From Pseudoduganella dura (lineage in GTDB: Bacteria; Pseudomonadota; Gammaproteobacteria; Burkholderiales; Burkholderiaceae_D): a stretch of DNA of 64,000 bases. Position numbers and translations under genes: made by a program. The notes under the pieces are model-generated. The model worked only from the letters and a program-made list of their open reading frames with translations, made no database searches and was not told the DNA's origin. The stretch spans positions 2,356,001-2,420,000 of the forward strand of contig NZ_WNWM01000002.1 of assembly GCF_009727155.1 (NCBI RefSeq). Reading direction: 5' to 3'. Of the stretch, positions 24,380 through 32,964 are shown piece by piece. How positions within the stretch are numbered: the first letter of the stretch is position 1; each line of letters begins with the position of its first letter.

Positions 24380-26362
24380 ATGTCCGAGTACCTCGACCCT
24401 TCCCGCCGCCGCCTGTTGAAGTTCCTGTCGGGTACCCCGCTGCTGCTGCCGCTGACCGGGGGCAGCGCCGCTGCCGCCCTGCTGACCGCATGCGGCGGCG
24501 ACAGCGACGACACGTCCACGTTCACGCCGCCGGCCACGCCGACGCCGGCCACGCTGACGTCCGTGACGTTCTCGGCGATGGCCGCGCCGACGCTGGCCGA
24601 CGCCGCGAAAATGGCGACCACCACCGTGGGATCGTCGCTGGTGGCCAGCTACAGCGACACCAGCAAGACCACCTACGCGTTGAAGTACGAGACGTTCTTC
24701 ATCACCGGCGCGATGGTGCCGAACGGCAGCGGCGGCACGATCCTTTCCGGCGGCTATTACGACATCAACAACCAGCCGATCCTGGACAAGACCGACCCGA
24801 ACCGCCGGCAGTTCTTCTCCGACTGCCCGGACGGCAGTTCGCTGTTGAAGCTTGCCAATGCCACCGTGACCGGCGTGAAAGGCAACCCGGTGTTCGCCGT
24901 GGTGCAGTTCGAATACACGAGCCGCAACGTGAAGGGCGACTCGATGTACGGCCTGCTGCCGTCGCCGATCGCGATCCTGACGCTGGACCAGGACAAGGCC
25001 ACCGGCGCCCTGACGCTGGTGAAATACCACAACGTCGATACCAGCCCGGCCAACGGCCTGTGGATCACCTGCGGCGCCAGCCGCTCGCCGTGGAACACCC
25101 ACCTGTCGAGCGAGGAATACGAGCCCGATGCCAGCACGATCGCCACCGATGCGCAATTCCGCGATTTCTCGCTGAACCTGTACGGCGACGCCGCGAAGGC
25201 CAACCCGTACCACTACGGCCACCTGCCGGAAGTGACCGTCAATCCGGACGGCACCGGCAGCATCAGGAAGCACTACTGCCTGGGCCGCATCTCGCACGAA
25301 CTGGTGCAGGTAATGCCGGACGAGCGCACCGTGCTGATGGGCGACGACGCCACCAATGGCGGCCTGTTCATGTTCGTTGCCGACAAGGCGCAGGACCTGT
25401 CGTCCGGCACGCTGTTCGTGGCGAAATGGCAGCAGAAGACCACCGATAACGGCGGTTCGGCCGACCTGACGTGGATTCGCCTGGGCAAGGCTACGAGCGC
25501 CGAGATCAAGGCGCTGGCCGACCGCTACAAGGCGGCCGACATCATGGACATCCGGACCGCCGACCCGGCCGACGCCACGTACACGAAGATCCCGTTCAGC
25601 GGCAAGAGCAACTGGGTCAAGGTCAAGCCCGGCATGGAACTGGCGGCCGCCTTCCTGGAAACGCACCGCTATGCGGCGCTGAGGGGCGGCAGCCTGGGCT
25701 TCACGAAGATGGAAGGCACCACCGTCAACGCCAAGGACAAGATCGCCTACTCCGCGATCGCGGCGATCGGCTCGCAGATGAAGGATGGCTCGGGCGGCAT
25801 CGCCATCAAGGGGCCGAGCGCCGGCGCCGTCTATGCGCTGAACATGAAGGGCGGCCAGAAGGATACCGCCGGTACGGCGATCGACAGCGAATGGGTACCG
25901 GTCGACATGGCCGCCGTCCCGGCCCTGCTCTCCGAGGACCTGGCCACGCCGGACGCGCTGGGCAACACCGCCAATGCCGACAAGGTGGCCAACCCGGACA
26001 ACATCAAGTTCTCGGAAAAGCTGCGCACGCTGTTCGTGGGCGAGGATTCCAGCACGCACGTCAACAACTTCCTGTGGGCCTACAACGTGGACACGAAGGT
26101 GCTGACCCGCGTGCTGTCGAACCCGGCCGGCGCGGAATCGACCGGCCTGCACGCGGTGGACGACATCAACGGCTTCGCCTACATCATGAGCAATTTCCAG
26201 CACGCCGGCGACTGGAACGTATCGCGCAACGCGTCGGGCGCCATCACGGGCGGCCTGCACAAGAACGTGGTCACCACGCTCGACCCGCTGATCCGCGCCA
26301 ACTACCGCGACGGCTACGGTGCCGCCGTCGGTTACCTGACCGGCATGCCGTCCCTGTCGTAA
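24380..26362 (+). CDS. PhoX-like (DUF839) exported phosphatase-family protein
   Basis: About 660 residues from the ATG at 24380, which opens MSEYLDPSRRRLLKFLSG: a twin-arginine-like motif and hydrophobic stretch ending in the lipobox LTAC (Cys38). This suggests Tat export and perhaps lipid attachment. The body carries PhoX/DUF839 features such as SRNVKGDSMYGLLPSPIA and WITCGASRSPWNTHLSSEEY (PhoX uses Glu residues in this region for Ca/Fe binding), plus VGEDSSTHVNNFLWAYN near the end. PhoX enzymes release phosphate from organic esters in the periplasm under phosphate starvation; several DUF839 proteins are untested. A good terminator follows. Confidence 0.85.
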   Translation: MSEYLDPSRRRLLKFLSGTPLLLPLTGGSAAAALLTACGGDSDDTSTFTPPATPTPATLTSVTFSAMAAPTLADAAKMATTTVGSSLVASYSDTSKTTYALKYETFFITGAMVPNGSGGTILSGGYYDINNQPILDKTDPNRRQFFSDCPDGSSLLKLANATVTGVKGNPVFAVVQFEYTSRNVKGDSMYGLLPSPIAILTLDQDKATGALTLVKYHNVDTSPANGLWITCGASRSPWNTHLSSEEYEPDASTIATDAQFRDFSLNLYGDAAKANPYHYGHLPEVTVNPDGTGSIRKHYCLGRISHELVQVMPDERTVLMGDDATNGGLFMFVADKAQDLSSGTLFVAKWQQKTTDNGGSADLTWIRLGKATSAEIKALADRYKAADIMDIRTADPADATYTKIPFSGKSNWVKVKPGMELAAAFLETHRYAALRGGSLGFTKMEGTTVNAKDKIAYSAIAAIGSQMKDGSGGIAIKGPSAGAVYALNMKGGQKDTAGTAIDSEWVPVDMAAVPALLSEDLATPDALGNTANADKVANPDNIKFSEKLRTLFVGEDSSTHVNNFLWAYNVDTKVLTRVLSNPAGAESTGLHAVDDINGFAYIMSNFQHAGDWNVSRNASGAITGGLHKNVVTTLDPLIRANYRDGYGAAVGYLTGMPSLS

Positions 26363-26446
26363 GCCCCACTCCCCGGAGGGAGGCCCGCGGGCGGCAAGCC
26401 CGCACAACGGAGTCCTGATGCGTCGTGCTCACGGCGCAATCCTTCG

Positions 26447-26480
26447 CCGCACCCGGCTCGCGCCGCGTGCGGTTTTTTTT
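26447..26480 (+). terminator. Rho-independent terminator after the PhoX-like gene
   Basis: Stem CCGCAC/GTGCGG with an inner CGGC-TCGC-GCCG stem, followed directly by eight T residues (26473-26480). It lies 85 bases past the stop codon. Confidence 0.8.
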
Positions 26481-26500
26481 CGACAGCGCAAGATGCGCCT

Positions 26501-26526
26501 GGTGTCCGACACCGGTTTTCCGTGAT
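26501..26526. repeat. Single REP-like GGTGTCnGACACC element
   Basis: The 13-bp palindrome GGTGTCCGACACC is followed by GGTTTTCCGTG. The same core recurs at 32339, 32377 and 48852, with a close variant at 40064 and 40105. This copy lacks a clear partner arm, though GGTGTCGAATCCGG occurs 40 bases further on. Confidence 0.7.
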
Positions 26527-26638
26527 CCTCCCAGATGGTGTCGAATCCGGCTCATGCGCAGTTTTCTGTGCGTTTCCTAACGGCCCTTCTACCATGGCTG
26601 GCGCACACTCTGCTCCTCAGCCACATGGAGTCCACCAC

Positions 26639-27388
26639 ATGCCCGAAGGCCCTTCCCTCGTCATCCTGAAAGAACTGGTGCAGCCGTACGAAGGCCGCAC
26701 GATCGCGGCGGCGCACGGCAACAGCAAGGCGGTGCCGTTCGACGATCTGCCCGGCCAGCCGGTCCTGTCGCTGCGCACCTGGGGCAAGCACTTCCTGATC
26801 GAACTGCCGCTGTTCACCCTGCGCATCCACTTCCTGATGTTCGGCAGCTACCGGATCGACGAACGCAAGGAAAACAGTCCCGAACGGCTGTCGCTGGCGT
26901 TCGAGGAAGGCGGCGAGCTCAATTTCTACACGTGCGCGGTGCAGTTGATCGAAGGCGACCTCGACAAGGCCTATGAATGGCATGCCGACGTAATGGCCGA
27001 TGCGTGGAAGCCGGCCGCCGCGCTGAAGAAACTGCGGGCCATGCCGGAAACGCTCGTCTGCGATGCGCTGCTCGACCAGACGATCTTTTCCGGGGTGGGC
27101 AACATCATCAAGAACGAAGTGCTGTTCCGCCTGAAGATCCACCCGCTGTCGACAGTGGGCGCGCTGCCGGCCGCCAGGCTGCGCGAACTCGTAAAGCAGG
27201 CCCGGCAATACAGTTTCGAATTCCTCGAGTGGAAGAAGGCCTACGTGCTGAAGCAGCACTGGCTCGCCCACACGAAACGGATATGCCCGCGTTGCAACGT
27301 TGCCTTTCACAAGGCGCACCTGGGCAAGACCAAGCGCCGCACCTTCTGGTGCGAACGTTGCCAGAAACGCTACGGCGAGGTGTTGTAA
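26639..27388 (+). CDS. Fpg/Nei-family DNA glycosylase (endonuclease VIII-like)
   Basis: 249 residues. The start at 26639 gives MPEGP, where Pro2 is the Schiff-base nucleophile and Glu3 the catalytic acid; MPEGP is typical of Nei (endonuclease VIII) rather than MutM (MPELP). GGAG lies upstream. The helix-two-turn-helix region (DQTIFSGVGNIIKNEVLF) and C-terminal zinc finger (CPRC...CERC, four cysteines) are complete. It excises oxidised bases and nicks the abasic site. Slightly short for the family (usually about 260-270), from a compact N-terminal domain. It is transcribed alone, in the same direction as the HD-GYP gene. Confidence 0.9.
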   Translation: MPEGPSLVILKELVQPYEGRTIAAAHGNSKAVPFDDLPGQPVLSLRTWGKHFLIELPLFTLRIHFLMFGSYRIDERKENSPERLSLAFEEGGELNFYTCAVQLIEGDLDKAYEWHADVMADAWKPAAALKKLRAMPETLVCDALLDQTIFSGVGNIIKNEVLFRLKIHPLSTVGALPAARLRELVKQARQYSFEFLEWKKAYVLKQHWLAHTKRICPRCNVAFHKAHLGKTKRRTFWCERCQKRYGEVL

Positions 27389-27452
27389 AGCCGTAGCGCA
27401 ATCACTATTTCCTGTTGTTAATAAGGAAGGCGACGCATACAATCGGTCATCA

Positions 27453-27484
27453 TGCCCGTAATCCGGGCAGTATTTTATTGTTTT
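27453..27484 (+). terminator. Possible terminator after the Nei-type gene
   Basis: Short stem TGCCCG-TAATC-CGGGCA (27453-27469) followed by GTATTTTATTGTTTT, a mostly T tract. It is 64 bases past the nei stop and 23 bases before the HD-GYP start, so it could also act in the leader of that gene. Confidence 0.45.
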
Positions 27485-27506
27485 CCCCTTCCTGAAACCC
27501 CGTGCC

Positions 27507-29006
27507 ATGTCCTTTCTGTCTACCGCATCGCCCAAACTGCCGCCCTGGAAAATCCTGCTGGTCGACGACGAGCCCGACATCCACGACATCACGAAACTGA
27601 CGCTGGCCCGCTTCCGCCTCGATGGCCGCGGGCTGACGTTCCTGCATGCCTACAGCGGCCAGGAGGCCAAGGCCGTGCTGACACGCGAGAGCGACATCGC
27701 GCTGGTGTTCCTGGACGTGGTGATGGAGCGCGAAGACAGCGGCCTGGAAGTGGCGCGCTGGATGCGGCAAGACCTGGACAACCAGTTCACCCGCATCGTG
27801 CTGCGCACCGGCCAGCCGGGCCAGGCGCCCGAGGAACGCGTGATCGTCGACTACGACATCAACGACTACAAGGAAAAGACGGAGCTCGACCGCACCAAGC
27901 TGTTCACCACCACGTTCGCGGCGCTGCGCGCCTACCGCGACATCATGAAGGTCGAGGACGCGCGCCAGCAGCAGGTCCACTACCGCGAGGGGCTGGAGAG
28001 GGTGATCGCGGCATCGACCCACATCTTCAAGCAGCGCAACCTGAAGGACTTTGCCAGCGGCCTGCTGCAGCAGGTCGTGGCGCTGTTGCGGCTCGAGCAC
28101 AGCATGCTGCTGCGGCTGCGCGGCGCCACCGCGATCGCCGGCGAAGGCGATTTCGAGGTACTGGCACAGATCGGCGAGGAAACGCTGCTGACGCCGGAAC
28201 TGATCGCCCAGCTGCAGGCGGCCGAACGCAACCGCATTTCGCGGCTGGAGGGCGACGTCTATGTCGGCTATTTCCCGAACCACAGCGGCAAGGCTTCGCT
28301 GCTGGTGCTGAAAGGCGTCGACGAGATTTCCGAGATCGATACCAAGCTGCTGGAAATCTTCTGCAGCGACGTGGCGATCGCCTTCGACAACATCTTGCTG
28401 AGCCAGGAGATCACCGATACCCAGGCCGAACTGATCATGCGCCTCGGCGACGTGGTCGAATCGCGCTCCCACGAAGCGGGCAACCACGTGCGCCGCATGT
28501 CCGAGGTGTGCCACCTGCTGGCGAAAGCCTCCGGCATGCCGGACGACGAAACCGCGGTGCTCAAGCATGCCGCGCCGATGCACGACATCGGCAAGATCGC
28601 CACGCCCGATGCCGTGCTGCTCAAACCCGGCAAGCTCGATGCGGATGAATGGGAAATCATGAAGCAGCACCCGGCCGTGGGCGCGTCGATCCTCGACGGC
28701 TCGCAGCGCCCGATCCTGAAGGCCGCCGCCGTGATCGCCCACCAGCACCATGAGAAATACGACGGCACCGGTTATCCGCAGGGACTGAAGGGCGAGGAGA
28801 TTCACGTGTATGCCCGCATCGTCGCCGTGGCGGACGTGTTCGACGCACTGATGCACAAGCGCGTCTACAAGGATGCCTGGCCGGTCGACCGCGTGATCGC
28901 CCACCTGCGCGAAGTCGCCGGCCACCACCTCGATCCGCGTTTCGTCGAACTGCTGATCGAGAACGTGGACGAGGCGCTGGCGATCACCGCGCGGCTGCCG
29001 GACTGA
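27507..29006 (+). CDS. Response regulator with DUF3369 and HD-GYP domains
   Basis: 499 residues. The receiver domain (about 14-140) has Asp20, Asp21 and phospho-acceptor Asp70 (LVFLDVVM). A GAF-like DUF3369 domain (about 155-315) follows, then an HD-GYP domain: HD near 359-360 (MHDIGKIA) and the GYP motif in GTGYPQGLKGEEIH (about 418-431). HD-GYP domains hydrolyse cyclic di-GMP. The gene is convergent with a GAF-histidine kinase gene, with only six bases between the stop codons; the pair probably works together. No membrane segments, so it is cytosolic. Confidence 0.93.
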   Translation: MSFLSTASPKLPPWKILLVDDEPDIHDITKLTLARFRLDGRGLTFLHAYSGQEAKAVLTRESDIALVFLDVVMEREDSGLEVARWMRQDLDNQFTRIVLRTGQPGQAPEERVIVDYDINDYKEKTELDRTKLFTTTFAALRAYRDIMKVEDARQQQVHYREGLERVIAASTHIFKQRNLKDFASGLLQQVVALLRLEHSMLLRLRGATAIAGEGDFEVLAQIGEETLLTPELIAQLQAAERNRISRLEGDVYVGYFPNHSGKASLLVLKGVDEISEIDTKLLEIFCSDVAIAFDNILLSQEITDTQAELIMRLGDVVESRSHEAGNHVRRMSEVCHLLAKASGMPDDETAVLKHAAPMHDIGKIATPDAVLLKPGKLDADEWEIMKQHPAVGASILDGSQRPILKAAAVIAHQHHEKYDGTGYPQGLKGEEIHVYARIVAVADVFDALMHKRVYKDAWPVDRVIAHLREVAGHHLDPRFVELLIENVDEALAITARLPD

Positions 29007-29012
29007 CCGGGA

Positions 29013-30422
29013 TCAGCGCTTGCGCTGGTCGCGCGGGAACCGCAGCTTGTAGTGCAGGCCCATGCCGGGCGCGCTGGTCGCCCGGATCGTGCCGCCCAGC
29101 GGGCCGGTGACGAGGTTGTACAGGATGTGCGCCCCCAGCCCCGAGCCGCCGCTGCCCCGCTTCGTGGTGAAGAACGGGTCGAACATCTGGCCCAGCGTGT
29201 GCTGGTCCATGCCGATGCCGTCGTCGCTGTAGTCGAACGTCACGTGATCGCCGTCGAGCCGCCCGGCGATCCGGATGGCGCCCGGCTGGTCTTCGCCGAA
29301 GCCGTGCACCAGCGAATTCTCGATCATGTTCGTGACGATCTGCGACACCGCGCCGGGGAAGCTGTCCAGGTCGATGTCCGCCGGGCAGTCCACCTCGACC
29401 TTGACCGCCTTGCCTTTCAGCTTGGGCTGCAGCGACAGCAGCACCTCGGCCACGTATTTCGCCAGGTTGAAGTGGCGGATGTTTTCCGACGACTGGTCCA
29501 CCGCCACCTGCTTGAAGCTGCGCACCAGCGCCGCGGCGCGCTGCGTGTTGGTGGTCATGATCCGCAGCGACTGGTCGACGGTATCGAAGAACGTGTTCAG
29601 CGTCTCTTCGTCGAGCCGGCCTTCGGCCAGGTCTTCGCGCGTCAGTTTGAGTTCCTGCACCAGGTGCGACGTGGCCGTCACGCAGATGCCCAGCGGCGTG
29701 TTGATCTCGTGGGCCACGCCGGCCACGAGCCGGCCCAGCGACGCCAGCTTTTCCTGCCGCACCAGTTCCGACTGGGCATCCTGCAACTGCGTCAGCGCAT
29801 GGTTCAGCGCCTCGTTCCGCTGTTCCAGCGAAGCCCTGGCCTGGTCCAGCCGCAGCGTGCGTTCCTGCACGGCGCGTTCGAGCCGGTCCATGCTTTGCAG
29901 TCCCTGCAGCGCGGACGACACCTGGTTTGCGATCAGCGCGAACAGCGCCTGGTCTTCCTCGCTGTAGGTATGTTCCCTGTCATAGCTTTGAATGACGATC
30001 GCGCCGATCGGCTGGTGGTTCTGGTCCATCAGCGGGCAGCCGATCCAGTGTTCGGCGACGGTGCCCCTGCCATACGCGGCCACCTGCCGGCGCGAGATGT
30101 GCTCGGCCGCCGTCATCGCCAGGCAGCGGCGGTTCAGGATCACCCATGCGGTGGGCGACTCGTCCGGCGAGGCCAGGTGGGTGACTTCTTCGGGATCGGG
30201 CGGCGCATCGGCTTCGTCGACGTAATAGACGAAGCGCACCGCGTTGGGCTCGCCGTCGCGGTCGTTCAGCGCCACGTAGAAATTGGCCGCATACATGAGG
30301 CGTCCCAGCGCGCCGTGCACGGCACGCAGGAACTGGACGATATCGGTACAGCGGGTGGACAGCTGCCCGATTTCCAGCAGCATGGCCTGGACGGTTTCAA
30401 GGCGGCGAAGGCGGTCTTCCAT
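29013..30422 (-). CDS. GAF-domain sensor histidine kinase
   Basis: About 469 residues from the ATG at 30422 (MEDRLRRLETVQAM). A GAF domain (about 15-175) precedes a coiled coil (about 180-228), the phospho-acceptor His238 (VAGVAHEINTPLG) and an ATPase domain with N-box IVTNMIENSLVHGFG, DDGIGM, and GSGGSGLGAHILYN. No membrane segment is present, so it senses a cytosolic signal. It faces the HD-GYP regulator end to end and is its likely partner. An open frame extends to 30512, but those residues look non-coding and lack a binding site. Confidence 0.9.
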   Translation of the reverse strand: MEDRLRRLETVQAMLLEIGQLSTRCTDIVQFLRAVHGALGRLMYAANFYVALNDRDGEPNAVRFVYYVDEADAPPDPEEVTHLASPDESPTAWVILNRRCLAMTAAEHISRRQVAAYGRGTVAEHWIGCPLMDQNHQPIGAIVIQSYDREHTYSEEDQALFALIANQVSSALQGLQSMDRLERAVQERTLRLDQARASLEQRNEALNHALTQLQDAQSELVRQEKLASLGRLVAGVAHEINTPLGICVTATSHLVQELKLTREDLAEGRLDEETLNTFFDTVDQSLRIMTTNTQRAAALVRSFKQVAVDQSSENIRHFNLAKYVAEVLLSLQPKLKGKAVKVEVDCPADIDLDSFPGAVSQIVTNMIENSLVHGFGEDQPGAIRIAGRLDGDHVTFDYSDDGIGMDQHTLGQMFDPFFTTKRGSGGSGLGAHILYNLVTGPLGGTIRATSAPGMGLHYKLRFPRDQRKR

Positions 30423-30527
30423 GAATTTCCCGGAAAAATAATGCAATAGGGAAATATACCAGCCACGCCAGCCAGGGGCCACCCCGGGGCCAGCGCGCCG
30501 CCCAAAAAGCAACAGCCGGGGCTTCCC

Positions 30528-31097
30528 TTAAGACGGTTTCCGGTAGCCGCCTTCGATCCAGTCGGTGGCGCTGGTGATGGACAGCCGGAAGTCCGGCCGC
30601 GTGCGCACCGAGGCCAGTTCGTCGCCATACTCGTCGACGGCCGTCAGCGTGGCATACGGCTCATCCTCGTCCGGCGTGATGACCAGCTTGACGGTGACCG
30701 CGGCGCCCTCCTCGGTGGTGACGCGCACCGATTTGTGCAGCCGCGCGTGCAGCTGCTGCTCGTGGCGGCGGAGCACCTCGTTGGCGGTCTTGACCAGCGT
30801 GTGGAACGCGGAGACATCGAGCGGCTTCGGGTTTTTCTTGTCGCGGCCCATCGTCCATGGCCCCACCAGCGCCGGTTCCGGTTCGCCATCCTTGATCATC
30901 GCCACGGCCCAGCCTTCATCGTCATCGTTCTTGATGACGCGGGCGGTCCAGCCCTGGCCCTGCCATACGCGGGCTTCCTGGATCAGCGCATCTTCGGCTT
31001 CATGCGCCGGTTCATGGGCGTCGTCGTCATGGCCACCCGTTTCATGGCCGCCTTGTTGCTGTCCGTTCTGGTCCTGCGGCTCGATCAGATCTTGCAT
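30528..31097 (-). CDS. Unknown protein, probable SOS-regulated gene
   Basis: 189 residues, not recognised. The first 35 residues are acidic and rich in Gln/His (DQNGQQQGGHETGG). The rest is a small globular domain with EDALIQEARVWQGQGWTARVI, NDDDEGWAVAMIKDGEPE and a C-terminal EYGDELASVRTRPDF. There is no signal peptide or membrane segment. GAGAGG precedes the ATG by five bases. A near-consensus LexA site lies 17 bases upstream of the start, over the likely promoter. The gene ends 105 bases before the kinase start and reads in the same direction as the kinase, but the LexA site points to separate control. It could bind DNA or a repair partner; nothing in the sequence decides this. Confidence 0.75.
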   Translation of the reverse strand: MQDLIEPQDQNGQQQGGHETGGHDDDAHEPAHEAEDALIQEARVWQGQGWTARVIKNDDDEGWAVAMIKDGEPEPALVGPWTMGRDKKNPKPLDVSAFHTLVKTANEVLRRHEQQLHARLHKSVRVTTEEGAAVTVKLVITPDEDEPYATLTAVDEYGDELASVRTRPDFRLSITSATDWIEGGYRKPS

Positions 31098-31113
31098 GGG
31101 TCCTCTCGGTGAT

Positions 31114-31133
31114 TACTGTATAAATATCCAGTA
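31114..31133. promoter_or_regulatory. LexA (SOS) box
   Basis: The core CTGTATAAATATCCAG is flanked by TA on both sides, matching the gammaproteobacterial LexA consensus TACTGTATATATATACAGTA at 18 of 20 positions. It lies 17 bases from the start of the leftward unknown gene and 83 bases from the rightward porin gene. On the minus strand the AT-rich core could itself contain the -10 element, so LexA would block the promoter. Confidence 0.75.
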
Positions 31134-31215
31134 GTATAGCAGCTCCGGCAGGAAAAATGGGAGCCTCCGGGGCGCCACGTATGGGGGATGCCGGGCGGCC
31201 CGCCGGCACCGGACA

Positions 31216-32316
31216 ATGGCATCCATGAAAACTACTACTCTTTGCCATTGCCTGGCGCGCCTTGCCGTCATTGCCGGCTGCGCCGCCGCATCGCTGGTCC
31301 ACGCCCAGCAGGTGCAGGTCTACGGCCGCCTGAACGTTTCCGTGGAAGCGGCCCGCGCGCCCGGCGCGCACGTGGAGCGCATGGTCAACAACCGCTCGGT
31401 GCTGGGCTTTCGCGGCAGCGAAGACCTGGGCGGCGGCCTGAAGGCGCTGTTCCAGGTCGAAGGCACGCTGGCGCCCGACACCGGGGCCGGCGAGATCGCC
31501 CGGCGCGACACGCGCATCGGGCTGGAAGGTCCGTTCGGCACCGTGTTCGCCGGCCACTGGGTAACGGCCTACAACGGCGCCACATCGAGCCTCGATCCGT
31601 TCTACCCGACCACGGCCGGCTACATGAGCATCCTGGCCAACGGCGCCGCATCGTCCACCGACAACGTCGCCGACGTGGCCTCGTTCGACCGCCGCCAGGC
31701 CAACAGCGTGCACTGGTGGTCGCCCCGCTGGCATGGCTGGACGTTGCGCGCCACGCACGGGCTTGCCGAAGAGCGCCCGGCCAGTGGCGCGCGGCCCTCG
31801 CTGCTGTCGCTGGCGCTGATCCACGACGCCGGGCCGCTGTACCTGGCGCTGGCCCACGAGCGCCACCACGAATACCACGGCCCCGGCACTGCCGATACCG
31901 GCACGAAGGCGGCGGCCGGCTATACCTTCGGAACCACGCGGGTGGCCCTGGTCGCCGAGCGCCTCGAATACGAACTGCCGGCCGGCCAACTGGCCCGCAA
32001 TGCGCTGTACCTGTCGCTGAGCCATCAGGCCGGGCGCCATGGCCTGCGCGCCAGCATCGGCAAGGCCGGCGACGGCCACGGCGGCGGTACCGTCGGCTTC
32101 GTGCGCGGCGGCGCGGACACCGGCGCCCTGCATGCGACCGCCGGCTACGAGTACGGGTTCTCGCCGCGCACCACCGTGTATGCCTATCACACGCGGCTGC
32201 GCAACGACGGCAATGCAGCGTATGACTTCCCGATCAACGGCGTGGGCATGCTGGCGGCGTCGCTGACCGGCGCGCGCATCTCGGCCACGTCGCTCGGCAT
32301 GCGGCACAGTTTTTAG
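31216..32316 (+). CDS. Gram-negative trimeric porin
   Basis: 366 residues. The signal peptide ends near VHAQ, and the mature start QVQVYGRLNVSVEAA is the classic betaproteobacterial porin opening. Further signs are NNRSVLGFRGSEDLGGGLKA early, GYEYGFSPRTTVYAYHTRLRN late, and the terminal Phe. It forms a general diffusion channel in the outer membrane. Two ATGs (31216, 31225) are possible; the difference is three residues. The His content in the middle (ERHHEYHG) is unusual. It has no operon partners. Confidence 0.92.
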   Translation: MASMKTTTLCHCLARLAVIAGCAAASLVHAQQVQVYGRLNVSVEAARAPGAHVERMVNNRSVLGFRGSEDLGGGLKALFQVEGTLAPDTGAGEIARRDTRIGLEGPFGTVFAGHWVTAYNGATSSLDPFYPTTAGYMSILANGAASSTDNVADVASFDRRQANSVHWWSPRWHGWTLRATHGLAEERPASGARPSLLSLALIHDAGPLYLALAHERHHEYHGPGTADTGTKAAAGYTFGTTRVALVAERLEYELPAGQLARNALYLSLSHQAGRHGLRASIGKAGDGHGGGTVGFVRGGADTGALHATAGYEYGFSPRTTVYAYHTRLRNDGNAAYDFPINGVGMLAASLTGARISATSLGMRHSF

Positions 32317-32338
32317 AACCCCGGCAGCCCGAGGCCTT

Positions 32339-32389
32339 GGTGTCGGACACTTTTTCCGGACGATTTGCCCGGAAAAGGTGTCGGACACC
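32339..32389. repeat. REP-like hairpin of the GTGTCGGACAC family
   Basis: Left arm GGTGTCGGACAC then TTTTTCCGG; right arm CCGGAAAA then GGTGTCGGACACC. The arms pair to give a long hairpin with a loop of about nine bases. It lies 23 bases after the porin stop and could also end the porin transcript. Confidence 0.8.
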
Positions 32390-32525
32390 GGTGTTCGCCA
32401 GCGCACCTGGCACCGATTCCCTTCAGTTCACCCCGCAAAACCAGCCGTTCGTCGCTTCCCCCCGCTTCCCCATGCATGGCCGCGTAAAGTCCAATCATCG
32501 CCACAGCCACTCACCCGGAGCCATC

Positions 32526-32912
32526 ATGAAAAAACTTCTCGCCGTTACCATCGTCGTGCTGCTGTTCATCGCGGCCTGCAATACCTTCGACCATCCGTGG
32601 GGCCATGACTTCCACGTGAACGTCGACGGCGACGAATTCGGCGGGCCGTTCGGCTGGCTGCTGGGCGTGCTGCTGGCCGGCGGCGGGGTGCTGGTCGGTG
32701 CCGTGGTGCTGGTGTGCGCGGCCATGCTGGCCGGCCTGCTGTTCGCCGGCCTGGGCATGCTGGTGGTGGTCGGCCTCGCCGCGCTGGGCATCGCGATCGC
32801 CGCCGCGCTGTCGCCGCTGCTGCTGCCGCTGGCGATCGTCATCGGACTGGTGTGGTATTTCAACCGCCGCGGCAGGAAGAGCGTGCCGGCACCGAAGGAA
32901 GCCGCGGTCTGA
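32526..32912 (+). CDS. Small membrane protein of unknown function
   Basis: 128 residues from the ATG at 32526 (MKKLLAVTIVVLLFIAAC). The N-terminus is a signal peptide or anchor ending in a possible lipobox (FIAAC). After a short polar stretch (FDHPWGHDFHVNVDGDEFG) come two or three glycine- and alanine-rich membrane segments (about 42-70, 74-95 and 98-114) and a basic tail. No family is recognised with confidence. It has its own terminator shared with queC, so it is probably a single-gene unit. Confidence 0.7.
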   Translation: MKKLLAVTIVVLLFIAACNTFDHPWGHDFHVNVDGDEFGGPFGWLLGVLLAGGGVLVGAVVLVCAAMLAGLLFAGLGMLVVVGLAALGIAIAAALSPLLLPLAIVIGLVWYFNRRGRKSVPAPKEAAV

Positions 32913-32932
32913 AATCCGCCGCGCAATGAAAA

Positions 32933-32964
32933 ACAGGGGCCGCGATCGCGGCCCCTGTCGTTTT
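32933..32964. terminator. Bidirectional terminator between the membrane-protein gene and queC
   Basis: Perfect 26-base palindrome (ACAGGGGCCGCGA paired with TCGCGGCCCCTGT, 32933-32958). It is followed by CGTTTT on the plus strand and by TTTT on the minus strand, between two convergent genes. Confidence 0.85.

Noticed and set aside
24152..26407. Open frame antisense to the PhoX-like gene
   Set aside because: Product has no recognisable domain; the plus-strand gene has a Tat signal, domains and a terminator.
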